This document shows, one piece after another, positions 26,035 to 35,017 of a DNA stretch of 64,000 nucleotides. The stretch comes from Agrobacterium tumefaciens. GTDB taxonomy: Bacteria > Pseudomonadota > Alphaproteobacteria > Rhizobiales > Rhizobiaceae. The position numbers and the translations under genes were made by a program. Below the pieces are notes generated by a model, which was not told the origin of the DNA, ran no database searches, and saw only the letters and a program-made list of their open reading frames with translations. The stretch covers positions 1 to 64,000 of the forward strand of contig NZ_JXQV01000021.1 of the NCBI RefSeq assembly GCF_000834635.1. Direction: 5' to 3'. How positions within the stretch are numbered: the first letter of the stretch is position 1; each line of letters opens with the position of its first letter.

Positions 26035-27033
26035 TCAGCTCTTGGAAGCCAATGCGAGTTCGGCTTCGAACTTGGTCTTCTGCTCGGTCAAGGCCTTGAT
26101 TTTGGTGGCCTTGGCATCAGCGGAAAGGGTGGCATCGGCGTCAACCTGCGAGATCGACTTCGAGAGTTCCATGACGCGGACTGGCAGAAGCTGCTTGTCG
26201 CTAGAGGCACGGAACGGTGCCCATTTCAGGCCTGCGAGGATTTTCTTTTCTGCAGCGACATCGCCTGTCGATTTGTCGGTGCCGTAGGTCATGAAGAAGT
26301 CGCGGATCTTTGTCTTGGAAGCTTCCGGAAGGTTCTTGCGCCATACAATCGGGTCAGACGGGATCAGAGGCGAGCGCCAGATTTCGCGGATTTTTGCGAA
26401 AGCTTCAGGCTTGTTTTGCTTGATCAGCGCCATATTCTCGGTGTTGTTGGCAGCAGCGTCGACCTGCTTGTTGGCAACAGCCATGGCATTGGTTTCATGG
26501 TTGGCATTGGTGACGTTCTTGAAGCACGTCTTTGGATCTATGCCCTTGGCGCCAAATACGAACGTCATTGGAACAAGGTAGCCAGACGTTGAATTGGGGT
26601 CGCCAAGGCCGAAGTTGATCGACTTGTCGCATTTCAGCAGGTCATCGATGTTCTTCAGCGGGCTGTCTGTTGGCACGGTAACAACCGACCAGTAACCCGG
26701 CTCACCACTTGCGGGAACGCTCTGTACGAAAATTTCGCCATCGGCGCGGTCCACGGCTTCCATTGCAGACTTGTTGCCGTACCAGGCGATCTGAACCTTG
26801 TCGAAGCGCATGCCTTCGATGATGCCGGCGTAGTCCGAAGCAAAGAATGCCTTCACATCAAGGCCGGTCTTCTTCTTCATGTCGGCAAGAAGTGGATCCC
26901 AGTTTGTTTTGAGGTTCTGCTGGGATTCGGTGGAAATGATGCCGAAGTTGATCGTGCTTTCCTGCGCAAAGGCCGCGGAGGTCATCGTAAAGGCGACAGA
27001 CATCGCCGCCATGCTTTTCAGTATCGCGTTCAT
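26035..27033 (-). CDS. phnD: Phosphonate ABC substrate-binding protein PhnD
   Basis: A 332-residue periplasmic protein with a signal peptide ending about SAAFA-Q. The INFGIIST start, DVKAFFASDYAGIIEGM, the VQIAWYGNKSA block and the LGDPNSTSGYLVP motif, which contacts the phosphonate group in family structures, are all present. It delivers phosphonates to PhnC/PhnE. A terminator-like hairpin follows, matching the need for an excess of binding protein. Confidence 0.95.
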   Translation of the reverse strand: MNAILKSMAAMSVAFTMTSAAFAQESTINFGIISTESQQNLKTNWDPLLADMKKKTGLDVKAFFASDYAGIIEGMRFDKVQIAWYGNKSAMEAVDRADGEIFVQSVPASGEPGYWSVVTVPTDSPLKNIDDLLKCDKSINFGLGDPNSTSGYLVPMTFVFGAKGIDPKTCFKNVTNANHETNAMAVANKQVDAAANNTENMALIKQNKPEAFAKIREIWRSPLIPSDPIVWRKNLPEASKTKIRDFFMTYGTDKSTGDVAAEKKILAGLKWAPFRASSDKQLLPVRVMELSKSISQVDADATLSADAKATKIKALTEQKTKFEAELALASKS

Positions 27034-27057
27034 GTTTGGTCTCCGGTGCTGTGTTGA

Positions 27058-27900
27058 TCAGGCAGTCGTTAGGACCGGCTGACGTTTGACTGACCCGGTG
27101 GCGACCACCGGTGTCGATTGCTCCGCCGGGGCATCCGGCAGGACGAGTTCTTCCGAGGCCGACCCATAGAGTTCGGCAAGGAAAGCGTTGGAAAGGGCTG
27201 TTGATGGGCCATCGAAGACAATCACGCCGTCGCGCATTGCGATTGTCCGCTTGCAGTAGCGCCGGGCGTATTCGACCTGATGCAGTGACACGAGAATCGT
27301 GATGTCGTCCTGCGTGTTGATATCGGCAAGAACGTCCATGACGCGGCGTGCGGAAGATGGGTCGAGCGCCGAAATCGGCTCATCGGCAATCAGGATCTTT
27401 GCTCCCTGGACCAGGGTTCGTGCGATTGCCGCGCGCTGCTGCTGGCCGCCGGAAAGGGTCGATGAGCGTTGCGCAGCGACCTGCGGAATGCCGACGCGGG
27501 CAAGGGCCGCACGCGCCTTGTCCTTTTCGTCGCGGTTAAACAGACCAAGCGTTCCGCGCCAACGTGGAACATGGCCGAGATGGCCGACCAAGACATTGGT
27601 CAGCACCGACAACCGGCCAACAAGGTTGAACTGCTGGAAGATCACCGACACTGCGCCACGCTTGACCCGACCGGTCATGCGGCCAGCCTTTTGCGATACC
27701 GTGCCGAGAATGTCGATCTGCCCGCTCTGACCATCCGCCGTTTCAAGACCCGCTAGATGCCGGATCAGCGTGCTCTTGCCGGAACCAGATGCACCAATCA
27801 GTGCGACCATTTCACCGCGTTCCAGTGTCAGGCTAACGCCCGCAAGCGCACGAGTTGCGCCGTAATTTTTAGAAAGATTGGAAACCGTAATCGCAGTCAT
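27058..27900 (-). CDS. phnC: Phosphonate ABC transporter ATPase PhnC
   Basis: A 280-residue ATPase: Walker A GASGSGKST, the PhnC-typical VIFQQFNLVGRLSVLTNVL block, signature [15 protein letters not shown], Walker B ILIADEPISALD and switch histidine in SLHQVEYA. The ATG at 27900 lies 84 bases after the acyltransferase stop, the largest internal gap in the operon. The C-terminal tail is slightly longer than that of E. coli PhnC. Confidence 0.95.
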   Translation of the reverse strand: MTAITVSNLSKNYGATRALAGVSLTLERGEMVALIGASGSGKSTLIRHLAGLETADGQSGQIDILGTVSQKAGRMTGRVKRGAVSVIFQQFNLVGRLSVLTNVLVGHLGHVPRWRGTLGLFNRDEKDKARAALARVGIPQVAAQRSSTLSGGQQQRAAIARTLVQGAKILIADEPISALDPSSARRVMDVLADINTQDDITILVSLHQVEYARRYCKRTIAMRDGVIVFDGPSTALSNAFLAELYGSASEELVLPDAPAEQSTPVVATGSVKRQPVLTTA

Positions 27901-27984
27901 TGCTCGTCTCCATGGCTCGGTCGGTTCGAAGAGATTGGATGGCTTTCGATGATCGTGCAGTGACGCTTTGATGAAGTTTTTGCG

Positions 27985-28599
27985 TCAACCGCCGTAACGG
28001 GAAAGAAAATCTTCAGCGGAGAGTCTGCGGAAGTCTTCAAGCGCTTCGAACAGCTGGTCATGTGGCCAATCCCACCATGCAAGGTGGTCCATGCGCTCAC
28101 CTACACCATCAGCAAATCTGGCTCTGATCAGCCGGGCCGGGACACCGCCGACGACGGTGTAGGGCGCGACATTACGAGACACCACGGCGCCTGCGCCAAC
28201 AACGGCCCCATTGCCAATTGTGACGCCGGGAAGAAGCGTCACGCCGTGGCCGAGCCAGACATCGTGACCGATGAACACACGCTTTGCCCGCCGTTGCGCG
28301 AAGAAGTCCGTCTCGTCACCGGCACCCGGCCAGTAGTCTCCGGCCCGATAGGTAAAGTGATGAAGGCTGGCGCGATCCATCGGATGGTTGGTGGCATTGA
28401 TGCGCACGCAAGCGGCAATGTTGACGAACTTGCCGATTGTCGCGCACCAAATCTGGCCGCCACGTTCGATGTAGGAATAGTCGCCAATATCGGTCTCGGA
28501 GATGCGGCATAATTCGGCGATCTCGGTGTAGATACCGAGAGTGGAGTCACTGACCTCAGCCGTGGGATGGATCAATGGCTGGATTGAGAGCTTGGTCAT
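27985..28599 (-). CDS. Phosphonate-cluster hexapeptide-repeat acyltransferase
   Basis: A 204-residue left-handed beta-helix protein of the xenobiotic/chloramphenicol acetyltransferase type. The hexapeptide repeats run from about residue 18 to 160, the catalytic histidine is probably in [13 protein letters not shown], and [20 protein letters not shown] is typical of the group annotated as phosphonate-metabolism transferase hexapeptide protein. It overlaps phnL by four bases. It may acetylate aminophosphonates or an intermediate, as PhnO does in enterobacteria although PhnO is unrelated; that role is inference. Confidence 0.88.
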   Translation of the reverse strand: MTKLSIQPLIHPTAEVSDSTLGIYTEIAELCRISETDIGDYSYIERGGQIWCATIGKFVNIAACVRINATNHPMDRASLHHFTYRAGDYWPGAGDETDFFAQRRAKRVFIGHDVWLGHGVTLLPGVTIGNGAVVGAGAVVSRNVAPYTVVGGVPARLIRARFADGVGERMDHLAWWDWPHDQLFEALEDFRRLSAEDFLSRYGG

Positions 28600-29342
28600 G
28601 CTGCGACCTTTCGGGCGGAGAATGCAGACACATCTAGAATCCGTGTCGCGACTGCGTCACGAACGGGCTGGTCGTGGAATATCCCAAGGATCGCTGTGCC
28701 CTTGGCACGCTTTTCCGCGATCATTGCCAAGACCACGTCGCGGTTTTCCGCATCCAGCGACGCTGTCGGTTCATCGAGAAGCAGGATCGGATGATCTGTT
28801 ATAAACCCACGGGCGATGTTGACGCGCTGCTTCTCGCCGCCCGAAAAGGTGGCGGGCGGCAAGCCGAACAGGGTTTCGGGCAAGTTTAGCCGTGAGAGCA
28901 ATGCCCCGGCTGTTTCAAGCGCCTCGTCACGCGCCACACCGCGAGACGTTAACGGTTCGGCGACGACTTCTCGCGCTGAAACACGTGGAACGGCACGCAG
29001 GAACTGGCTGACATAGCCAATGCTGCGTTTTCGCAATTCCAGCACCAGTCTCGGATCGCCGCTGCCGAGATCCTGTACTGCTAGAGACGCGCCATCCCGA
29101 ACCACTATCTGGCCCTGGTCGATGGCGTAGTTGCCGTAGACCATGCGCAGGATCGAGGATTTTCCCACCCCTGACGGACCGCCGAGGACGACGCATTCGC
29201 CGCGGTGCAGATCGAAACTCACATTCCTGACGACCGGCAAGATGAGACCGTCGCGCAGATGCATGGTGAAGGATTTTGCGACGTCACGCACTGAGAGCAG
29301 CACGTTATCGTCGAGGGTTGTGGGCGGGGCGTAAAGTGTCAT
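28596..29342 (-). CDS. phnL: C-P lyase complex ABC-type subunit PhnL
   Basis: A 248-residue ABC-ATPase-like protein of the carbon-phosphorus lyase system. Walker [11 protein letters not shown], signature [15 protein letters not shown] and Walker [13 protein letters not shown] are intact, and the [10 protein letters not shown] start and [17 protein letters not shown] block are typical of PhnL. Together with PhnG, PhnH and PhnI it forms ribose-methylphosphonate triphosphate. The start at 29342 has GGAGAG upstream, one base after the phnK stop. Confidence 0.95.
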   Translation of the reverse strand: MTLYAPPTTLDDNVLLSVRDVAKSFTMHLRDGLILPVVRNVSFDLHRGECVVLGGPSGVGKSSILRMVYGNYAIDQGQIVVRDGASLAVQDLGSGDPRLVLELRKRSIGYVSQFLRAVPRVSAREVVAEPLTSRGVARDEALETAGALLSRLNLPETLFGLPPATFSGGEKQRVNIARGFITDHPILLLDEPTASLDAENRDVVLAMIAEKRAKGTAILGIFHDQPVRDAVATRILDVSAFSARKVAA

Positions 29343-29343
29343 C

Positions 29344-30117
29344 TCAGCTCTCCGGGATCGAAGCGACAAGTAGCTGGGTGTAGGCATGTTGCGGATCGTC
29401 CAGCACCCTGTCGGTCAGTCCCTGTTCCACAATCCGGCCACGCTTCATGACGATCATCCGTTGCGACAGCAGACGGGCGACAGCCAGATCATGGGTAACA
29501 AGCACGACGGACAGACCGAGGTCGTTGACCAAGCCCCGCAAAAGATCGAGTACGCGGGCCTGAACCGAGACATCCAGGCCGCCGGTTGGCTCATCCATGA
29601 AGATCAGTCGGGGATGCGTGACCAGATTGCGGGCAATCTGCAGCCGCTGCCGCATGCCGCCGGAAAACTCTATTGGCTGGTCGTCGATACGGTCGGTGGC
29701 GATCTCGACGCGGGACAGCCATTCGCCAGCGGTGCGGCGAATATCGCCATAGTGCCGTTCGCCGACTGCCATCAGCCTCTCGCCGACATTGGCACCGGCG
29801 GAAACCCGCATCCGCAATCCATCAGCCGGATTCTGGTGAACGAAGCCCCAGTCGGTGCGCATCAGGAACCGGCGTTCTGCTTCGGAGAGATCGGCGAGGT
29901 CGGGGAACTCTCCGTCACGCATGCGGTATCGTACGCTTCCGGACGATCGGTCGAGACGAGCGGAGATGCAGTTCAGCAACGTGGTTTTCCCGGAACCGGA
30001 TTCGCCAACGATGGCAACGACTTCTCCGGGCCAGACGTCGAACGAGATATCCGTGCAGCCGATGAAACTACCATAGCGCCGTTCGAGGTCGCGGACGGAA
30101 AGGATGGGGCCGGTCAT
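29344..30117 (-). CDS. phnK: C-P lyase complex ATPase PhnK
   Basis: A 257-residue ABC ATPase that binds the PhnGHIJ core through PhnJ. Walker A GESGSGKTT, signature [15 protein letters not shown], Walker B LIFMDEPTGGLD and the DWGFVHQNPADGLRMRVS block are characteristic of PhnK. The ATG at 30117 overlaps the phnJ stop by four bases, and GGAGATC precedes it; the longer frame to 30186 lies inside phnJ. Confidence 0.96.
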   Translation of the reverse strand: MTGPILSVRDLERRYGSFIGCTDISFDVWPGEVVAIVGESGSGKTTLLNCISARLDRSSGSVRYRMRDGEFPDLADLSEAERRFLMRTDWGFVHQNPADGLRMRVSAGANVGERLMAVGERHYGDIRRTAGEWLSRVEIATDRIDDQPIEFSGGMRQRLQIARNLVTHPRLIFMDEPTGGLDVSVQARVLDLLRGLVNDLGLSVVLVTHDLAVARLLSQRMIVMKRGRIVEQGLTDRVLDDPQHAYTQLLVASIPES

Positions 30118-30995
30118 GGCTGATCTCCGATGGATGACTGCGGCAATCCGGGTCCGTGATGACCTTCGGTCTGCCGTGTCTCGCAATGATCGGTATCGGA
30201 GCAGACGAACATACGACCACCGCGGTCGTCCGTGACCACTTCATCGAGGTACACATCGCTGGCATTGCAAAGCGCACAGGACGACGTGAATGTCTGCACG
30301 GCAAATGGATGGTCTTCAAAATCCAGGCTGACGACCTTGGTGAATGGCGGCAAAGCGTAGATACGTTTTTCACGGCCTGCACCGAACAGCTGCAATGCCG
30401 GGGAATTGTGCATTTTCGGATTGTCGAATTTCGGGATAGGCGAGGGGTCCATCACATAACGGCCTTCGACCTTGACCGGGTAGGCATAGGTCGTTGCGAT
30501 ATGGCCATGCTGGGCGATGTCCTCGTAAAGCTTAACCTGGATCAGACCGTATTCTTCCAGCCCATGCATGATGCGGGTTTCGGTCTCACGCGGTTCGAGA
30601 AACCGCAGCGGCTCAGGAATAGGCACCTGATAGACAAGGATCTGACCTGCCTTGAGAGGCGTTTCCGGGATGCGATGGCGGGTCTGGATAACGCTTGCCT
30701 CGGTCGTCTTTGTCGTGGTCGCAACATTTGCGGTCTTGGCGAAGAATGCGCGGATGGAGACCGCGTTGGTGGTGTCGTCCGCACCCTGGTCGATGACTTT
30801 CAGCACGTCGTCAGGCCCCAGAATGGCGGCGGTGACTTGAACGCCGCCGGTTCCCCAGCCATAGGGCATCGGCATTTCGCGCGAGGCAAAAGGGACCTGA
30901 TAACCGGGAATGGCGATCGCTTTCAAAATTGCACGGCGGATCATTCGCTTGGTTTGTTCGTCGAGATAAGCAAAATTGTAAGCGGGAAGGCTCAT
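30114..30995 (-). CDS. phnJ: Alpha-D-ribose 1-methylphosphonate 5-phosphate C-P lyase PhnJ
   Basis: A 293-residue radical-SAM enzyme that breaks the carbon-phosphorus bond. The four essential cysteines are at 240, 243, 265 and 271 (CALC, then VCSDTDHC); they match E. coli C241, C244, C266 and C272 with one residue of offset, including the catalytic final cysteine. The GWGTGGVQVTAAILG block binds SAM. It overlaps phnI and phnK by four bases each, as expected for a stoichiometric complex. Confidence 0.97.
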   Translation of the reverse strand: MSLPAYNFAYLDEQTKRMIRRAILKAIAIPGYQVPFASREMPMPYGWGTGGVQVTAAILGPDDVLKVIDQGADDTTNAVSIRAFFAKTANVATTTKTTEASVIQTRHRIPETPLKAGQILVYQVPIPEPLRFLEPRETETRIMHGLEEYGLIQVKLYEDIAQHGHIATTYAYPVKVEGRYVMDPSPIPKFDNPKMHNSPALQLFGAGREKRIYALPPFTKVVSLDFEDHPFAVQTFTSSCALCNASDVYLDEVVTDDRGGRMFVCSDTDHCETRQTEGHHGPGLPQSSIGDQP

Positions 30996-32083
30996 TCCGC
31001 CGCCTCCTTCTGATGCAAGGCGTCAGCGCTTTCCTGCCGCAACATGCGCAGCAGGCCGAGTTCGGCCTGGAAATCCACGTAGTGTGGGAGCTTCAGATGC
31101 TCGACAAAGCCTGTTGCTTCGACATTATCGCAATGGGCGAGGACGAATTCCTCGTCCTGCGCAGGTGCCACGCGCTGTTCATCGAACTCGTCGGCGCGAA
31201 GGGCGCGGTCCAACAGGCTCATCGCCATTGCTTTTCGCTCAGACTGGCCGAAGACAAGGCCGTAGCCGCGGGTAAAGCGCTGGCCGTCCTCAGCCGATCC
31301 CTTGAATTGGGAGACCATTTGGCATTCCGTCACACGGATCGAGCCGATCGCCACCGCGAAACCAAGCTCTGGAATATCGATCTCGATCTCCACCAGCCCG
31401 ATGCGCACTTCGCCGACGAAAGGATGGGTTCGGCCATAGCCACGCTGTGTCGAATAACCGAGCGAAAGCAGGAAACCTTCGTCGCCGCGCGCCAGCGCCT
31501 GCAGGCGCAGATCGCGACTGACTGGAAAAGCTGTCGGATCGCGTGTCAGGTCGGCGGGCTCTTTATCCGAGGGTACATCTGGTTCGATCAGGCCTTCGTC
31601 ATTGAGGATGTCGGTGACGCGGGGATAGGCAACGTCACTATCGAGCGGTCGTCTGGCAGGCCGTTCCACCGGTTCGTCGCCTGCCATGGCCGGATCGATC
31701 AGGCGGTGTGTGTAGTCAAAGGTGGGGCCGAGCAACTGGCCTCCGGGGACATCTTTGTAGGTTGCAGACACACGCCGTTCGATCTGCATTGCGCCGGTAT
31801 CGAGTGGTTTGGAATAGCCAAAACGGGGCAGAGTTGTACGATAGGCGCGTAGAAGGAAGATCGCCTCAATCAGATCACCACGCGATTGGCGCACGGCCAT
31901 GGCGGCAAGATCAGGATCGTAGAGAGAGCCTTCGGCCATGACCCGGTCGACAGTGAGCGACAATTGTCCGGCTATCTGCTCGAGGGTCAGGGCCGGGATG
32001 TCGCGTTCTCCGCGGCGGCGGTCGGCCAGCAGCTTATGAGCCTTATCGATTGCGGCTTCGCCGCCCTTTACGGCTACATACAT
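30992..32083 (-). CDS. phnI: C-P lyase core subunit PhnI
   Basis: A 363-residue subunit acting as the nucleosidase of the complex: it exchanges adenine of ATP for phosphonate. The YVAVKGGEAAIDKAH start, LTVDRVMAEGSLYDPDLAA, the FLLRAYRTTLPRFGYS block and the AHCDNVEATGFVEHLKLPHY stretch are characteristic. Length matches E. coli PhnI. It follows phnH by three bases and overlaps phnJ by four. Confidence 0.97.
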   Translation of the reverse strand: MYVAVKGGEAAIDKAHKLLADRRRGERDIPALTLEQIAGQLSLTVDRVMAEGSLYDPDLAAMAVRQSRGDLIEAIFLLRAYRTTLPRFGYSKPLDTGAMQIERRVSATYKDVPGGQLLGPTFDYTHRLIDPAMAGDEPVERPARRPLDSDVAYPRVTDILNDEGLIEPDVPSDKEPADLTRDPTAFPVSRDLRLQALARGDEGFLLSLGYSTQRGYGRTHPFVGEVRIGLVEIEIDIPELGFAVAIGSIRVTECQMVSQFKGSAEDGQRFTRGYGLVFGQSERKAMAMSLLDRALRADEFDEQRVAPAQDEEFVLAHCDNVEATGFVEHLKLPHYVDFQAELGLLRMLRQESADALHQKEAAE

Positions 32084-32086
32084 GCC

Positions 32087-32686
32087 TCAAGCCTCCCGGA
32101 TGCGCGTCGTGCGCGGCAAGGCGACTGCCTTTGCATCGCAGACAAGAATGACGTCGAAGCCGAGCGGATATGACGCTGCATTGGTCTTCATCACCTCGGT
32201 GAACCTTTCCGGCAAACCACTCGGTGCGATTTCGCAGATGGTTTCGATGCCGGGGCCGGAGAGTTGGAGAGTTGCCCCGCCGACAAGAGATTGGACGGGT
32301 AGCAGCAACGTTGCAGAGCGGTCGGGATAAGCCATCGTTCCACGGGGAAAAGCCTGCCACCGCGTCGTGTCGCTCATCTCCGACAGGACGACGAAACTGG
32401 CTTTTCCGGCGTCCGGAGCAATCACCGCGCCGGTCTGAAAAGTCAGCCAGGCTGCAGCTTCCCGCACATCACTCGAGGCCTCGAACCAGACCGGCGTATC
32501 ATAATCGGCAAGCGTCAGCAGAATTGCCGATGCGGCAGAATTCAGCGGGTAAGGTCCAGTAGCACGTAAGCCGAGATCGACCATCGTGCCCGGACGAGAC
32601 ATTGCATCCATCACGGCGCGGAAAATATCCTGTGAGGCAAACACCGGATCGGCAAAGCCGCCGTCGAAAACTGCATCCTGCATCAA
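32087..32686 (-). CDS. phnH: C-P lyase core subunit PhnH
   Basis: A 199-residue subunit of the PhnGHIJ core with no catalytic motif; it has the PLP-transferase-like fold without PLP. The GGFADPVFASQDIFRAVMDA start, MSRPGTMVDL and the LSGPGIETICEIAPSGLP stretch are diagnostic. It overlaps phnG by four bases (ATGA). Confidence 0.95.
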   Translation of the reverse strand: MMQDAVFDGGFADPVFASQDIFRAVMDAMSRPGTMVDLGLRATGPYPLNSAASAILLTLADYDTPVWFEASSDVREAAAWLTFQTGAVIAPDAGKASFVVLSEMSDTTRWQAFPRGTMAYPDRSATLLLPVQSLVGGATLQLSGPGIETICEIAPSGLPERFTEVMKTNAASYPLGFDVILVCDAKAVALPRTTRIREA

Positions 32687-33147
32687 TCTTCTCCTCGTGC
32701 GACGGTGAAGAAGTCGACTCTGGTGGCCTCGGTTTCTTCGGCGCGGCGAAGCTTTTCAGCGTTCATCGCATCGAGTGCGGGGCGGACGATCTTGCTGTCG
32801 ATCTGCTCAACCCAATCCGGTATCTGCCGCAATGCATCTAGATGAGCGACGATGCGAGCTTTGCGCTCGTCCCTGCCAAGGATGATCGAATGCCCAATCT
32901 CTCCGCTTGCAAGCTTGACCGTTGCACGGGTGACGCTGGCCTCGCCAAGGTTAAATGCAGCGCCTCCGCCACCAACCTTGCCGCGGATCATGACGGCACC
33001 GATTTCCGGGCCGCGAACTGGAACTGCAGCCGGCAGCGTCGGCTCCAGCGCCTCATACTGTTCGGCAAGAATGTCTGCCGATGCCGCGGCCAGCATGCCC
33101 AGCGCGTTCTTTCTGGAGAAGATATCGACATTATTATCGCTGATCAT
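32683..33147 (-). CDS. phnG: C-P lyase core subunit PhnG
   Basis: A 154-residue first subunit of the complex. SRKNALGMLAAASADIL, MIRGKVGGGGAAFNLGEASV and VTRATVKLASGEIGHSIILG are PhnG signatures. The start at 33147 has CGGAGCG upstream; the longer open frame to 33180 runs into the operator and is rejected. It opens the operon, which is read away from the divergent phnF gene. Confidence 0.95.
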   Translation of the reverse strand: MISDNNVDIFSRKNALGMLAAASADILAEQYEALEPTLPAAVPVRGPEIGAVMIRGKVGGGGAAFNLGEASVTRATVKLASGEIGHSIILGRDERKARIVAHLDALRQIPDWVEQIDSKIVRPALDAMNAEKLRRAEETEATRVDFFTVARGED

Positions 33148-33160
33148 TGTCGCTCCGTAT

Positions 33161-33180
33161 TTGTCTATTTGTGTAGACAA
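33161..33180. promoter_or_regulatory. Inverted repeat with HutC-type core, candidate PhnF operator
   Basis: TTGTCTA (33161-33167) and TAGACAA (33174-33180) are inverted repeats six bases apart, and the segment GTGTAGAC (33171-33178) matches the GTNTANAC core of HutC-subfamily GntR operators. It lies between the predicted phnG transcription start and the phnG start codon, a good position for repression. Confidence 0.6.
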
Positions 33181-33194
33181 CTAGTCTTGTTGAC

Positions 33195-33229
33195 TTTATA
33201 TACTGAGAACGATGACGGTCGAATGACAG
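33195..33229 (-). promoter_or_regulatory. Pho box and -10 element driving the phn operon
   Basis: On the minus strand CTGTCAT-TCGA-CCGTCAT (33229 to 33212) differs from the PhoB consensus CTGTCAT-N4-CTGTCAT at one position. Eleven bases further, TATAAA (33200 to 33195) fits a -10 hexamer, the spacing expected when PhoB replaces the -35 contact. It points to phosphate-starvation activation of phnG onward. Confidence 0.7.
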
Positions 33230-33244
33230 CTGGAAGATATTGCG

Positions 33245-33979
33245 ATGAACGGAACAGATGATGGCATTTCGCGCTGGCGAAGGGTTGCAGACGGGTTACG
33301 CAGCGCCATCGGCGAAGGGGCAATCAACGATCAACTGCCTCCGGAAACCGAACTTGCGGCGCAATATGGCGTCAACCGCCATACGGTGCGGCGTGCGATC
33401 GCTGCACTTTCGAGCGAGGGTTTGCTGCGCGCCGAGCGCGGACGCGGCACTTTTGTCAACGCGGTCCAGAAGCGGATCGTCTACCCGATTGGAGCCAGAG
33501 CGCGCTTTTCCGAGAACATGATGCGCCAGTCGCTGGAACCATCGGGCCGACTTATCAACGCGCAAAGAGTATCTGCGGATGCAGTTCAGGCGCGGCTTCT
33601 GGACTGTAGTGTCGGCATACCTCTGCATCGCCTCGAACATCTGGCGGTGGTCGATGGAGTGCCGATGTCGCGTTCGACTTCGTTCTTCTCAGCCGACCGT
33701 TTTCCCGGAATTATCGCGGCCTATGCAGAGACAGGTTCGATCACCAAAGCTTTGCTGCGTGAAGGGCTGGCCGATTACCGGCGACGCGAAACACGACTAA
33801 CCGCTGAGCGCGCCTCTGCGCGGGACGAGGATTTTCTAAACTGCGCATCGGATAGCATCATCCTCGTCAGTCAGGCCGTGGATGTCGATCTGGAGGACAG
33901 GCCGGTGCAGAGCATTGTGACGCGGTTTCTCGCTGACCGAATGGAACTGGTTTTCTCGAATACGCCAGTGCTGTCGTGA
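33245..33979 (+). CDS. phnF: Phosphonate regulator PhnF (GntR family, HutC subfamily)
   Basis: A 244-residue regulator: winged helix-turn-helix at about residues 8-75 (LPPETELAAQYGVNRHTVRR, RAERGRGTFV) and a UTRA ligand domain (from about 85, ARFSENMMRQS) ending with MELVFSNTPV. Position divergent from phnG identifies it as PhnF. It probably represses the phn operon at the inverted repeat 33161-33180 and responds to phosphonate or phosphate metabolites. Confidence 0.93.
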   Translation: MNGTDDGISRWRRVADGLRSAIGEGAINDQLPPETELAAQYGVNRHTVRRAIAALSSEGLLRAERGRGTFVNAVQKRIVYPIGARARFSENMMRQSLEPSGRLINAQRVSADAVQARLLDCSVGIPLHRLEHLAVVDGVPMSRSTSFFSADRFPGIIAAYAETGSITKALLREGLADYRRRETRLTAERASARDEDFLNCASDSIILVSQAVDVDLEDRPVQSIVTRFLADRMELVFSNTPVLS

Positions 33980-33997
33980 TCCTTGGATCAGGCTGCC

Positions 33998-34897
33998 TCA
34001 GTTCAGCATGACCATATGCGAGGCCACCTGTTCTTCGAAGAATTTTGAGAACGAGGCGATGCGGGGCGGCAGGGCCTGGTATGGCGGATAGTAGAGTGTC
34101 AGCCAGAGATCTGGTGGCGACCATCCCGGGAGAATGTGCACCAGGCGTCCGGTCTTCAGATGTTCCGAGATGTGAAAGCCCGGCAGCAATGCAACACCGG
34201 CACCATCGGCGGCCATATCGGCCAGAACTTCACCACTATTGGCGCTGAATGCCTGTCCGGCAGGGATTGTCATACTTGCCCCGCCATCTGACAAAACCCA
34301 GTTTTCCCGGCGGCTTTCGCCACTATAGGCAAGGCAATCGTCGGGCGTCAGTTCGCTCGGATGCTGCATATCGACGAACCGGCTTCCCGGTGCTGCGACC
34401 AGAATGCGTTGCACAACTCGGATCTTGCGCCAGATCGTGAACTTGTCCGACGGTTGGGATGAGATACGGATGGCCAGATCATAATCGTCATCGACGATAT
34501 CCACGAGCCCATCGGACAGCGATATCTCGAAACTGATTTTCGGATGAAGCTCCCTGAAACCGGATAGGATCGGTTGCAACACAGCTTTGCCGAACCAGGT
34601 CGGCGCGCTGATCCGCAGGCGGCCCTGATCAGCCTTGTGGGCATTGCGGATATCCTTGCGGGCGCTTTCAAGCGCCTCTACCGCCGGCTGAATCTGCGCG
34701 GCGAAAACCGCGCCATCCGTTGTCAGCGATACCTGCCGGGTCGTTCGCACGAAAAGCTGGACGCCAAGGTCGTCCTCAAGGGCTGCAATTGCCCGCGTTA
34801 CGGCGGCAGCCGTCATGTTGAGCTCGCGAGCGACCTGCGCAAAATTACGCTTCTCGGCAGCCAGCAGAAACGTCTTCAGAACCTTGTAATCATTCAT
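33998..34897 (-). CDS. LysR-family regulator
   Basis: A 299-residue regulator with N-terminal helix-turn-helix (residues 4-62, KTFLLAAEKRNFAQVARELN, TAAAVTRAIAALEDDLGVQL) and a substrate-binding domain (APTWFGKAVLQPIL onward). It belongs to the branch that often controls small detoxification enzymes. It is divergent from the dioxygenase-like gene at 35018 and converges on phnF with only 18 bases between them. The palindrome GCAATATTGC at 34932-34941 lies in the shared control region. Confidence 0.92.
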   Translation of the reverse strand: MNDYKVLKTFLLAAEKRNFAQVARELNMTAAAVTRAIAALEDDLGVQLFVRTTRQVSLTTDGAVFAAQIQPAVEALESARKDIRNAHKADQGRLRISAPTWFGKAVLQPILSGFRELHPKISFEISLSDGLVDIVDDDYDLAIRISSQPSDKFTIWRKIRVVQRILVAAPGSRFVDMQHPSELTPDDCLAYSGESRRENWVLSDGGASMTIPAGQAFSANSGEVLADMAADGAGVALLPGFHISEHLKTGRLVHILPGWSPPDLWLTLYYPPYQALPPRIASFSKFFEEQVASHMVMLN

Positions 34898-34931
34898 CTC
34901 GATTATTTCAAAAAGAGCAATTCATTCGACA

Positions 34932-34941
34932 GCAATATTGC
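34932..34941. promoter_or_regulatory. Palindrome in the LysR/dioxygenase control region
   Basis: GCAATATTGC is a perfect 10-base palindrome 35 bases before the LysR start codon and 76 bases before the dioxygenase start. Its position fits a LysR recognition site, though the motif is short. Confidence 0.35.
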
Positions 34942-35017
34942 AATTCCGTGTCGCGATCAAGCCGGGTAGATCTTTGTTCACTGGAACAGACAGTCATCAT
35001 GCAGAAGGACAAGGGCG

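Noticed and set aside
33183-33195. AGTC-N5-GACT inverted repeat as a second PhnF site
   Set aside because: Arms are only four bases and overlap the -10 element; not enough to claim a separate site.
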